This document shows positions 52,539 through 59,726 of a stretch of DNA of 64,000 nucleotides, piece after piece. The first letter of the stretch is position 1; each line of letters opens with the position of its first letter. The notes below the pieces were generated by a model. The model ran no database searches, was not told the DNA's origin, and saw only the letters and a list, made by a program, of their open reading frames with translations. This stretch comes from Kribbella kalugense (GTDB lineage: Bacteria > Actinomycetota > Actinomycetes > Propionibacteriales > Kribbellaceae): assembly GCF_004365875.1 (NCBI RefSeq), contig NZ_SODF01000001.1:806001-870000 (forward strand). Reading direction: 5' to 3'. A program made the position numbers and the translations under genes.

Positions 52539-53116
52539 CACCCCGCGTTCTGGCCGCGGCCAGCTGACCCGCGTGTCCTGCAATCTTCTCTGGGTGGGCG
52601 AGGCAGGCAGTCCGGCACTGGCAGGCGATCGGCGGTCGCGTGACTGTCCCTGATCGAACTGTCCCGCCGCAAAATCCGCACCATCCGCGACCTACCCCAT
52701 GCACCGCCGACCTGCCAATGCGCCGCACCCCCACCGACCGTGACAGCAGCCGCCCTCGCCGCTGTCGCGACCCGGCGCCACCGCCCGCTGCAGCCCGCCC
52801 CGCTCGCCGTCGCCCTCCCCACCGCGCCACGAGCGGCCCTCCCCGGCGCGACTGCCCGGATCTGGGCCACTTTGTGCACCGGAGCCGTACGCTCAGCGCC
52901 CGGCGGTACGGCTCTGGTGCACAAAGTGAGCCCGCGCGGCCGAGTGGCCGGGTTGGAGGCGGTCGTGAGTCACTGACCAAGTGGCCGTTGTGCTGGGTGG
53001 GCACGCTCGGGGGCGGGGCGGGGAGGACGTGAGGCCGGGGTTGGTGAGTGACGCAGATCCGCGGCGCTCCATACCGGTCGGCGAAGTCCTGGCGTGGCGC
53101 GTCGTACGGTAGCGGC
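52539..53116. other. Intergenic region with large hairpin, no convincing gene
   Basis: 578 bases between the membrane protein and ApbE. Short open frames occur on both strands, but without ribosome sites or family likeness. The only structured element is the 23-base inverted repeat at 52868-52928. The ApbE promoter should be at the right end; a TACGGT hexamer at about 53104-53109 lies just before the ATG. Confidence 0.55.
52868..52928. repeat. 23-base inverted repeat with 15-base loop
   Basis: Arms 52868-52890 and 52906-52928 pair with one mismatch; each begins or ends with the ten bases CACTTTGTGC or its complement. GGGC and GCCC extend the stem outside with a one-base bulge. It stands alone in the intergenic space, about 330 bases after one gene and 190 before the next. 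It may be a terminator, a regulatory RNA structure or the remnant of a small mobile element. Confidence 0.75.
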
Positions 53117-53899
53117 ATGGGGCGGCGGAGTTGGGTTGAGCAGGTTATGGGGCTGCCGGTCAGCGTGCTTGCTCGCGGGGAACGGGCCGAGTCTGAGCGG
53201 GCGGACGCGGCGGTACGGGCGGTGTTCGCCGAGTTGGTTGAGGTCGATCGGGTGTTTTCGCCGTACAAGCCTGATAGCGCCGTGAGTCGGCTGGCGCGGG
53301 GTGAGGTGGGATGGGATGAGGTGGATCCCGTCGTTCGGGAGGTGGCTGAGCGGTGTGTGCGGGCGCGTGATCTGACCGGTGGGCTGTTCGACGCGCAGCT
53401 GCCCGATGCTCAGCTGCCTGACGGCGGCTGGGATCCGTCGGGGCTGGTGAAGGGCTGGGCAGTCGAGCGTGCGGGTGCGCAGCTGCGAGCAGTTGCCGAC
53501 CTCGACTGGTGCCTGAATGCGGGTGGTGATGTCCTCGTGGTCTGCCCGAGCGGTCGCCCGTTCACGGTCGGGATCCAGGACCCGCGCGATCCTGGTCGAG
53601 TGCTCGCCAGTGTCGCCCGGACCGAGGGCGCGGTCGCGACGAGCGGTACGGCGGCACGAGGTGCGCACCTGTATGACCCGCGGACCGGCGGTCCGGCCGT
53701 GACCCGGTGGGCGTCGGTGTCGGTGAGTGGTCCGTCGCTGGAGTACGCCGACATCCTGGCGACGGCCGCGTTCGTCGCGGGGGAGGACTGGCCGGCGGTA
53801 CTCGCGGCCCTGCCCGGTTACGAAGGCTTGGGGATCCTTGCTGACGGCAACCTGTTCGCGACGGCGGGCTGGCCCTCAAGCGAAGCGGTGGCAGGATGA
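53117..53899 (+). CDS. apbE: FAD:protein FMN transferase (ApbE family)
   Basis: 260 residues from the ATG at 53117. Motifs: VMGLPVSVLARG (entry of the fold), VFSPYKPDSAVSRL, SGLVKGWAVERA, WCLNAGGDVLVV, VATSGTAARGAHLYDPRTG and SLEYADILATAAFVAG, whose Asp is the usual Mg2+ ligand. ApbE cleaves FAD and attaches FMN to a Thr or Ser of a target protein. No signal peptide is visible, so it appears cytoplasmic. A short internal duplication (DAQLPDAQLPD) is present. It leads a run of five genes that includes two proteins with matching flavinylation motifs. Confidence 0.92.
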   Translation: MGRRSWVEQVMGLPVSVLARGERAESERADAAVRAVFAELVEVDRVFSPYKPDSAVSRLARGEVGWDEVDPVVREVAERCVRARDLTGGLFDAQLPDAQLPDGGWDPSGLVKGWAVERAGAQLRAVADLDWCLNAGGDVLVVCPSGRPFTVGIQDPRDPGRVLASVARTEGAVATSGTAARGAHLYDPRTGGPAVTRWASVSVSGPSLEYADILATAAFVAGEDWPAVLAALPGYEGLGILADGNLFATAGWPSSEAVAG

Positions 53900-54552
53900 A
53901 ACGGATCCTGCTGATCGAGGACGACGCCGACCTCGCCAGCCTTCTCGACAGAGTGCTCACCGACGAGGGGTACGCCGTGACCCGCGCCGGCGACGGTCAT
54001 ACCGGACTGCACCTCGCGCTGACCCAGCCGGTCGAGGCGATGATCGTCGACCGCGGCCTGCCCGCCGTCGAAGGGCTGGACCTGATCGCGCGATTGCGCA
54101 GCCGGGGTGTCAGTACGCCGATCCTGGTGCTCTCAGCTCGCAACAGCACCGAGGACCGAGTCGACGGCCTCGACGCCGGTGCTGAGGACTATCTAGCGAA
54201 GCCGTTCGAGCTGACCGAGTTGCTCGCCCGCCTGAGGGCGTTGCTGCGAAGGCACCTCGACCACGCCGGCCATCTGACCGTCCCCGGCGGTTCGCTCGAT
54301 CTCGCAACGCGCACAGTACGACGTACCGACGGTTCGAGTGTGGAATTGTCCGAGCGCGAGGCCACCTTGCTCGGCCTGCTGGCCGCACGGCCCGGCGCAG
54401 TGTTCAGCCGTGGCGATCTTCTGGACCGGGTGTTCGACGAGGCGGAGTCCGAGACCGTCGTCGATACCTACGTGCACTACTGCCGGCGCAAGCTCGGGCG
54501 CGGCGTGATCAGTACCGTCCGCGGTCTCGGCTACCGGCTGGGCAGTTCGTGA
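53896..54552 (+). CDS. OmpR/PhoB-type response regulator
   Basis: 218 residues; the ATG overlaps the ApbE stop (ATGA). Receiver: LLIEDDADLASLL, phospho-acceptor Asp in AMIVDRGLPAVEG, Lys in YLAKPFELTELLARL. Winged-helix domain: LSEREATLLGLLAARPGAVF then TVVDTYVHYCRRKLGRGVI and STVRGLGYRLG. It is coupled to the kinase downstream (GTGA). It probably controls the flavin module in which it is embedded. Confidence 0.94.
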   Translation: MKRILLIEDDADLASLLDRVLTDEGYAVTRAGDGHTGLHLALTQPVEAMIVDRGLPAVEGLDLIARLRSRGVSTPILVLSARNSTEDRVDGLDAGAEDYLAKPFELTELLARLRALLRRHLDHAGHLTVPGGSLDLATRTVRRTDGSSVELSEREATLLGLLAARPGAVFSRGDLLDRVFDEAESETVVDTYVHYCRRKLGRGVISTVRGLGYRLGSS

Positions 54553-55772
54553 CCGGACGGCCGATCGGTGACGAGGTCCTGGTCCGCCGGGCCGCCCGCG
54601 GCGTAGCCGTCCAGGTCGCGGCTCTGGTCGCGGTGGCAATGCTGGTCCTGATCGCTCTGGTCACCATCGTCGTGGTCCGCGGTCAAACCGGCGCCGCCGA
54701 CGATCTCCTCAGGACCGCGATCGCGACAGCCGACGACGTCGGCGACCCACCGGCCGGCACCTGGCTGGTCATGAACGGCTCAGTGACGCCCGGCCTGCCG
54801 AATGACCTCCTCCCGGAGCTGGCCGCGATGCGAAACAGCGCCACCGAACAGGTCCGGCTGACCACGATCGAGAACGACGAAGGCGAGTACCGCATCGCCA
54901 CCGGGATGCCCAAAGGCAAGCTCGTGCAGGCGGTACTCAATCTGGCGACCGCACACCGAGAGCGCGCCCGCCTGTTCCAGGCCATGGGTTTCGCAGCCGC
55001 CCTCGGCCTGTTGTTCGCCGCGCTCCTAGGCATCCTGATCGGACGTCGCGCCGTCCGGCCGTTGGCGCAGGCGCTCACCTTGCAGCGGGCGTTCGTGGCA
55101 GATGCCGGCCATGAGCTGCGTACGCCGCTCACCTTGCTGAGCACCCGAGCCCAGGTCCTCGGCCGTGCCCTGCGGCGCAGCGGTTCGACCGACGAGATCC
55201 TGCGCGACTCCGACGGCGTCGTACAAGACACGAAGCGCCTCGGCGAGGTGGTTGACGATCTGCTCGCGGCCGCCGCCGACCCGCGTGGCGTCGAGGGTCA
55301 TGAACCGGTCGATCTCGCCCGGATCGCCGAAGCGGTCGCGGAGAGTGCCGGCGCACACGCGGAACAGGCCGACGTACGGCTGCGCTGGCATGCGGACGGC
55401 GACAGCCTGCTCGTGCTCGGTTCGGCGAGTGCGATCCGGCGGGCGACGATCGCGCTGGTCGACAACGCGATCGACCACACGCCGGCGGACGGCGAGGTGC
55501 GGATCGCCGTACGGCGGCATCGGAGGGACGTGATCCTCGCCGTCAGCGACACCGGTCCCGGGATCGCGCCGGAGGCCGCGCAGCGAATCCTGCGCCGGTT
55601 CGACTCAGCCGGTCATCGCGCCGGCCGCGCGCATTATGGTCTCGGTCTGGCTCTCACCCACGACGTCGCGAACCGGCACGGCGGTCAGCTGCGGTTGGTT
55701 CCGGGCGACGTCGGTGCGACCTTCGAGTTGGTCTTACCGGGCATCGAGGATCCTGGTCAAAGGAACAACTAA
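54549..55772 (+). CDS. Sensor histidine kinase (HisKA type)
   Basis: 407 residues from the GTG overlapping the regulator stop. Two membrane helices (VAALVAVAMLVLIALVTIVV; GFAAALGLLFAALLGILIG) flank a ~90-residue extracytoplasmic sensor. The HisKA H-box is FVADAGHELRTPLTLL; the N-box is ALVDNAIDHTPADG and the G-boxes are DTGPGIAP and HYGLGLALTHDVANRHGG. The sensor has no recognisable domain. It phosphorylates the preceding OmpR-type regulator. Confidence 0.93.
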   Translation: MTGRPIGDEVLVRRAARGVAVQVAALVAVAMLVLIALVTIVVVRGQTGAADDLLRTAIATADDVGDPPAGTWLVMNGSVTPGLPNDLLPELAAMRNSATEQVRLTTIENDEGEYRIATGMPKGKLVQAVLNLATAHRERARLFQAMGFAAALGLLFAALLGILIGRRAVRPLAQALTLQRAFVADAGHELRTPLTLLSTRAQVLGRALRRSGSTDEILRDSDGVVQDTKRLGEVVDDLLAAAADPRGVEGHEPVDLARIAEAVAESAGAHAEQADVRLRWHADGDSLLVLGSASAIRRATIALVDNAIDHTPADGEVRIAVRRHRRDVILAVSDTGPGIAPEAAQRILRRFDSAGHRAGRAHYGLGLALTHDVANRHGGQLRLVPGDVGATFELVLPGIEDPGQRNN

Positions 55773-55795
55773 GAATCCGCGGTCATCGTCGGAGT

Positions 55796-57214
55796 ATGAC
55801 GGGCGGTGGTGGGGTGACGGCGACGACGCGTCGACAACGGATCGCGCACGCCCGGTCACGCCGTACGCCGGTCTGGTGGCGCGACGCGATCGGCGTTCTG
55901 TGCTGGATCAACGTGTTGATCGTGATCGTGCTGTGGGTGTCCGGACGGGGACTGCAGTCACTCGGATCCGGGCCGGCGGATCTGTTCACATCGCTTGGCC
56001 GGCTGTCCGGGTTGGTGGCCGCGATCCTGTTGCTGGTGCAGGTGTTCCTGATGGCCCGGGTACCGATGATCGAGCGGACCTTCGGGCAGGACGAGTTAGC
56101 GCGTCGGCACCGGTTGGTGGGCTTCTGGTCGTTCAACCTGCTGATGGTCCACATCGGGCTGATCCTCGTCGGCTACACCCTGCGCGATCACAACAACCTG
56201 CTCCGCGAGACGTGGAACGTCACCACGACGTACGGCGGAATGCTGCTAGCGGTCGTCGGAAGTCTGGCGCTGACGGTTGTCGCCGTCACGTCGGTCCGGG
56301 TCGCCCGCAAGGCGTTGCGGTACGAGTCGTGGCACCTACTCCATCTCTACGCGTACGTCGGTGTTGGACTGTCTGTGCCGCACGAGATCTGGACCGGAGC
56401 GGACTTCACGACCTCGCACGTGGCGCGGGTGTATTGGTGGTCGGCGTACGCCGTCGCTCTGGTCGCGATCCTGCTGTACCGGGTCGCTCTGCCGCTGTGG
56501 CGGACGCTTCGACATGGGCTCACCGTCCGCGAGGTCGTTCGCGAAGGTCCGGGCGTGGTGACGGTGGTGCTGGCCGGTCGCGGTCTGCATCGGATGGCAG
56601 TCCAGGCCGGTCAGTACTTCGTGTTCCGGTTCCTCGACGGTCCGGGCTGGTCACGGGGCAATCCGTACTCGTTGTCTGCCTCGCCCGCGCCCGATCGCCT
56701 GCGAGTCACAGCCAAGGCGTCCGGTGACGGCAGTAGGCGGCTGGCCGGGCTGCGGCCCGGTACGAAGGTCGTCATCGAAGGTCCGTACGGTCGGCTGACC
56801 GGTGAGGGACGGGTCACCGAGAAGCTCGCGATGTTCGCGTGCGGTATCGGGATCACGCCGCTGCGGGCCTTGCTCGAGGACCTGCCGTACGAGCCGGGCA
56901 ACGCCGTACTGGTCTATCGAGCTCACGATGCCGACGACCTCGTGTTCCGTGACGAACTCGACCAACTGGCTCGCCTCCGCGGGATCACCGTGCACTACGT
57001 CCTCGGCCCGCGGATCCGGAAACGGCAGTCATGGCTGCCGGCGGACGCTGCGACCTGGACCGACGAGGACGCGATGCGCCATCTCGTCCCCGACATCAAG
57101 CGGTACGACGTTTACGTGTGCGGACCCGATCAGTGGATGGACGCCGTGTGTGCGGCTGCCACCGGACTCGGGCTGCCGTCGAACCAGCTGCATCAGGAAC
57201 GGTTCTCGTGGTGA
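55796..57214 (+). CDS. Ferric-reductase-like flavocytochrome (FAD/NAD-binding)
   Basis: 472 residues. The N-terminal half has six membrane helices with histidines placed for two hemes (RRHRLVGFWSFNLLMVHIG; SWHLLHLYAYVGVGLSVPHE). The cytoplasmic half is a ferredoxin-reductase-like module: FAD-binding RGNPYSLSASP, nucleotide-binding CGIGITPLRALLEDL and VYVCGPDQWMDAV. It should carry electrons from NAD(P)H through FAD and heme across the membrane. The likely acceptors are the two FMN-binding proteins encoded next. It follows the kinase by 23 bases. Confidence 0.92.
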   Translation: MTGGGGVTATTRRQRIAHARSRRTPVWWRDAIGVLCWINVLIVIVLWVSGRGLQSLGSGPADLFTSLGRLSGLVAAILLLVQVFLMARVPMIERTFGQDELARRHRLVGFWSFNLLMVHIGLILVGYTLRDHNNLLRETWNVTTTYGGMLLAVVGSLALTVVAVTSVRVARKALRYESWHLLHLYAYVGVGLSVPHEIWTGADFTTSHVARVYWWSAYAVALVAILLYRVALPLWRTLRHGLTVREVVREGPGVVTVVLAGRGLHRMAVQAGQYFVFRFLDGPGWSRGNPYSLSASPAPDRLRVTAKASGDGSRRLAGLRPGTKVVIEGPYGRLTGEGRVTEKLAMFACGIGITPLRALLEDLPYEPGNAVLVYRAHDADDLVFRDELDQLARLRGITVHYVLGPRIRKRQSWLPADAATWTDEDAMRHLVPDIKRYDVYVCGPDQWMDAVCAAATGLGLPSNQLHQERFSW

Positions 57215-57227
57215 GAGGAGTACGTGC

Positions 57228-57719
57228 GTGAGGCGCGGGATTAAGTTGGTCATGTCGGTCGCGAGCGTGGTGGTCGTCGGCCTCGGCCTGCGGGCGAGCG
57301 TCCAACTGGCAACTCATGCGGTCTCGGCCCAAGCCGGGCAACCGACGAAGCAGCCCGCCCGCACGAGACCGCGGACCCCCAGTCGATCCACAGCCCGGAC
57401 GACGCCGACTCCATCGGCGCGCCCTTCGAAGTTGGTGACCGTCGCCGGTGACGTGGTGCAGACGCAGTACGGGCCGGTGCAGGTCGAGATCAGCGTGCGG
57501 AGCGGGAAGATCACGCAGGTCCACGCACTCCAGCAGCCGAGCGGAGACGGGCAGACCGACTCGATCAACAGTTACGCCGTACCGCAGCTGAATCAGGAAG
57601 CCCTCGCCGCCCAAAGCGCACAGATCGACACCGTATCCGGCGCCAGCTTCACCTCCGACGGCTACCAACGATCGCTGCAATCGGCCCTCGACGCAGCCCA
57701 TCGAGCCGGCGCGCGATGA
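57228..57719 (+). CDS. Exported FMN-binding-domain protein (covalent flavin acceptor) 1
   Basis: 163 residues from the GTG at 57228, with AGAGGAG 7 bases upstream. A signal/anchor helix (LVMSVASVVVVGLGLRASVQ) leads into a Pro/Thr/Arg-rich linker, then an FMN_bind domain from QTQYGPVQVEISVRSGKITQ. The flavinylation motif is DTVSGASFTSDGY, with a serine where most proteins have threonine. ApbE encoded upstream would attach FMN here. It probably faces the outside and receives electrons from the flavocytochrome. Confidence 0.88.
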   Translation: MRRGIKLVMSVASVVVVGLGLRASVQLATHAVSAQAGQPTKQPARTRPRTPSRSTARTTPTPSARPSKLVTVAGDVVQTQYGPVQVEISVRSGKITQVHALQQPSGDGQTDSINSYAVPQLNQEALAAQSAQIDTVSGASFTSDGYQRSLQSALDAAHRAGAR

Positions 57720-58162
57720 CCAACCACACGGCGCGCCTACGACGCAACGCGGCGGTCATCGGAGCAACCGGAGTACTGCTCGGCCTGCTGTTCATCTACC
57801 CGACGAGCACCAACCGGACCGACTCACCGACGACCAGCGCGGCCAAGCCCGGCGTCGTCAGCACCGCACCAGCGAACGGCGGCCTGACGGCGAACGGCAC
57901 CTCAGCCGACACCCGATTCGGCCCGGTCCAGGTCAGCGTGACGATCCGCGCGAACCGCCTCGTCGCCGTGAACGCTCTCGTCTACCCGGACTCGGGAGGA
58001 CGCGATCGGGAGATCAGCTCGTTCGCCCTCCCACAGCTGGAACAGGAGGCGATCGCCGCCCAGAGCGCACAGATCGACACCGTCTCAGGCGCAACGTTCA
58101 CCTCAGACGGCTACCGCCGCTCACTCCAGTCCGCCCTCGACGCAGCCCACCTCAAGGGCTGA
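57716..58162 (+). CDS. Exported FMN-binding-domain protein (covalent flavin acceptor) 2
   Basis: 148 residues; the ATG overlaps the previous stop (ATGA). It has a basic N-terminus and a hydrophobic anchor (AAVIGATGVLLGLLFIYPTS), a Ser/Thr-rich linker, and an FMN_bind domain (TRFGPVQVSVTIRANRLVAV). The attachment motif is DTVSGATFTSDGY, here with threonine. The last third is nearly identical to the preceding protein, so the pair arose by tandem duplication. It closes the flavin module. Confidence 0.9.
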   Translation: MTNHTARLRRNAAVIGATGVLLGLLFIYPTSTNRTDSPTTSAAKPGVVSTAPANGGLTANGTSADTRFGPVQVSVTIRANRLVAVNALVYPDSGGRDREISSFALPQLEQEAIAAQSAQIDTVSGATFTSDGYRRSLQSALDAAHLKG

Positions 58163-58374
58163 TCCACTCCAAGAAATCCCCAAGAGCTGTACGCCGACCA
58201 AGCGGGCCTGCGAAGGCGAGTTGGAGCGGCTGGGCGCACGGAGAGTGACCGTTGACAAGGGGTGGTCGCGCGAGGATGGTGAGCGGCACAAGGCGCATAC
58301 GGGTGGAGGTCTCAGGCGTGTACGCCGGAGATGACTAAGAGTGGCCGGGGGGCTGCTGTAAGGGGCCACGTCGT

Positions 58375-59106
58375 ATGGCGAACATGAGTCCTATCAGGCG
58401 TCGCGCGATGATCGCGGGCATCTTCTTCCTGGGGACCGAGATCACGTCGATCCCAGCCTTGCTGCTCTACCAACCCGTTCTGCGGGACGGCAACTACCTT
58501 GTTGGAGCTGACTCCGACAACCGCGTGCTGCTCGGCGGGCTGCTCGAGTTGTTGCTGGTTGTCACGGTCATCGGGACGGCGGTCACGCTGTATCCGGTGG
58601 TGAAGCGGCAGAACCACAGCATCGCGCTCGGGTACGTCTGCGGCCGGCTGCTCGAGGCTGCGATCATCGTCGTCGGTGCCGTCAGCGTCCTCACCGCAGT
58701 GACACTCAGGCAGGACCTGACAGGTCTGGCCGGCAGCGACTCCGCCGGCGCCGCTGTCGTGGAGAGGTCACTGGTCGCGATCCACGACTGGACCTTCCTG
58801 ATCGGCCCGAGCTGGGTGCTGGGCATCAACAGCTTCCTGTTGGCGTACCTGCTGTATCGAGCCGGCCTGGTCCCGCGCGCGATCACGATGCTCGGCATGG
58901 TCGGCGGCGGCCTGGCCACGGTCTCCGCAACCGCAATGCTGTTCGGCGCCTACGGCCAGAGCGTTCACACAGTCCTCGCACTGCCGGTCTTCGCGTGGGA
59001 GGTCAGCGTCGCGATCTGGATGATCGCCAAGGGCTTCAAGCCCTCCCCGCTCACCACCACACCCTCCCGCGAACTCGGCGGCAACGCACCATTGCCGCTC
59101 GGTTGA
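58375..59106 (+). CDS. DUF4386-family membrane protein
   Basis: 243 residues; AAGGGG lies about 10 bases before the ATG at 58375 (ATG at 58384 is possible). Six to seven hydrophobic helices: RRRAMIAGIFFLGTEITSIP, LLGGLLELLLVVTVIGTAVT, AAIIVVGAVSVLTAV, WVLGINSFLLAYLLYRAGLV, and MVGGGLATVSATAMLFG. The pattern matches DUF4386, whose function is unknown. It is monocistronic between the flavin module (213-base gap) and a large hairpin. Confidence 0.85.
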   Translation: MANMSPIRRRAMIAGIFFLGTEITSIPALLLYQPVLRDGNYLVGADSDNRVLLGGLLELLLVVTVIGTAVTLYPVVKRQNHSIALGYVCGRLLEAAIIVVGAVSVLTAVTLRQDLTGLAGSDSAGAAVVERSLVAIHDWTFLIGPSWVLGINSFLLAYLLYRAGLVPRAITMLGMVGGGLATVSATAMLFGAYGQSVHTVLALPVFAWEVSVAIWMIAKGFKPSPLTTTPSRELGGNAPLPLG

Positions 59107-59110
59107 GAGT

Positions 59111-59190
59111 CGGACCGCCAGGCATGCAGAACCCGGTTGTGAACGCTCACAAGTACTACGTCGGCGGGGTTGTGCATGCGTGGCGGTCCG
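59111..59190. terminator. Large stem-loop between convergent genes
   Basis: Arms 59111-59135 and 59166-59190 pair over 25 positions with three mismatches. The loop holds a second small stem (TTGTGA/TCACAA), giving a branched structure. It begins 4 bases past one stop and ends 10 bases before the other, so it may be a bidirectional terminator. There is no T-run. Confidence 0.6.
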
Positions 59191-59200
59191 CCGGACAGTT

Positions 59201-59632
59201 CTAGCGGGTGACGTGGGCGACGTTTTGGCGGTCTTCTTCCTCGGGGCTTGGTTCGGTGCTGAACCAGGCTTCGAGGATTTCGGTGAGGAGCGGCTCGGAG
59301 GTCAGGCGGAGGCTGAGCGCCAGGACGTTCGCGTCGTTCCAGCGGCGGGCGCCCTCGGCTGTGTAGGCGTCGGTGCAGAGAGCTGCCCGGACACCTGGCA
59401 CCTTGTTGGCGGCGATGGACGCGCCGGTGCCGGTCCAGCAGCAGACGACGGCTCGGTCCGCAGTACCGGCGGCCACCTCGCTGGCGGCGGCTTGGGAACA
59501 GACGGCCCATTGCGGGTCGTCGCCTGGGCTGAGCGCGCCGTACGTGATGACCTCGTGGCCGCGGCCGCGCAGGTTCGCGACGAGTGCGCGCGCCACCGGT
59601 TGGTCCATGTCCGACGAGACGGAGATCCGCAT
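59201..59632 (-). CDS. RpiB/LacA/LacB-family sugar-phosphate isomerase
   Basis: 143 residues from the ATG at 59632; the frame is open to 59938 but that part is antisense to the next gene. Family motifs: ISVSSDMDQPVARALVANL, VCCWTGTGASIAANKVPGVR, AALCTDAYTAEGARRWNDAN and VLALSLRLTS. RpiB-type enzymes interconvert ribulose/ribose or related sugar phosphates. The N-terminal motif SSDMDQ differs from the usual SDHAG, suggesting a variant substrate. It is divergent from a DUF4091 glycosidase-like gene. Confidence 0.88.
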   Translation of the reverse strand: MRISVSSDMDQPVARALVANLRGRGHEVITYGALSPGDDPQWAVCSQAAASEVAAGTADRAVVCCWTGTGASIAANKVPGVRAALCTDAYTAEGARRWNDANVLALSLRLTSEPLLTEILEAWFSTEPSPEEEDRQNVAHVTR

Positions 59633-59659
59633 ACCGCTGAGCCTAGCGTGGACGTTGCG

Positions 59660-59699
59660 TTGTGCATTGATGCGCGGATCTGCATCATAGGATCCACAA
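59660..59699. promoter_or_regulatory. Nested dyad in divergent RpiB / DUF4091 promoter
   Basis: An inner palindrome TGATGC-N8-GCATCA (59668-59687) is flanked by TTGTG (59660-59664) and CACAA (59695-59699), roughly symmetrical. It is centred in the 94-base gap between the two starts and may bind one regulator for both genes. Confidence 0.45.
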
Positions 59700-59726
59700 T
59701 CACGCAGCGAGAAGGAGTGGTCCGGA

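Noticed and set aside
52740..52976. Small plus-strand frame in the ApbE upstream gap
   Set aside because: Runs through the 23-base inverted repeat, has no ribosome site and is Ala/Arg-rich.
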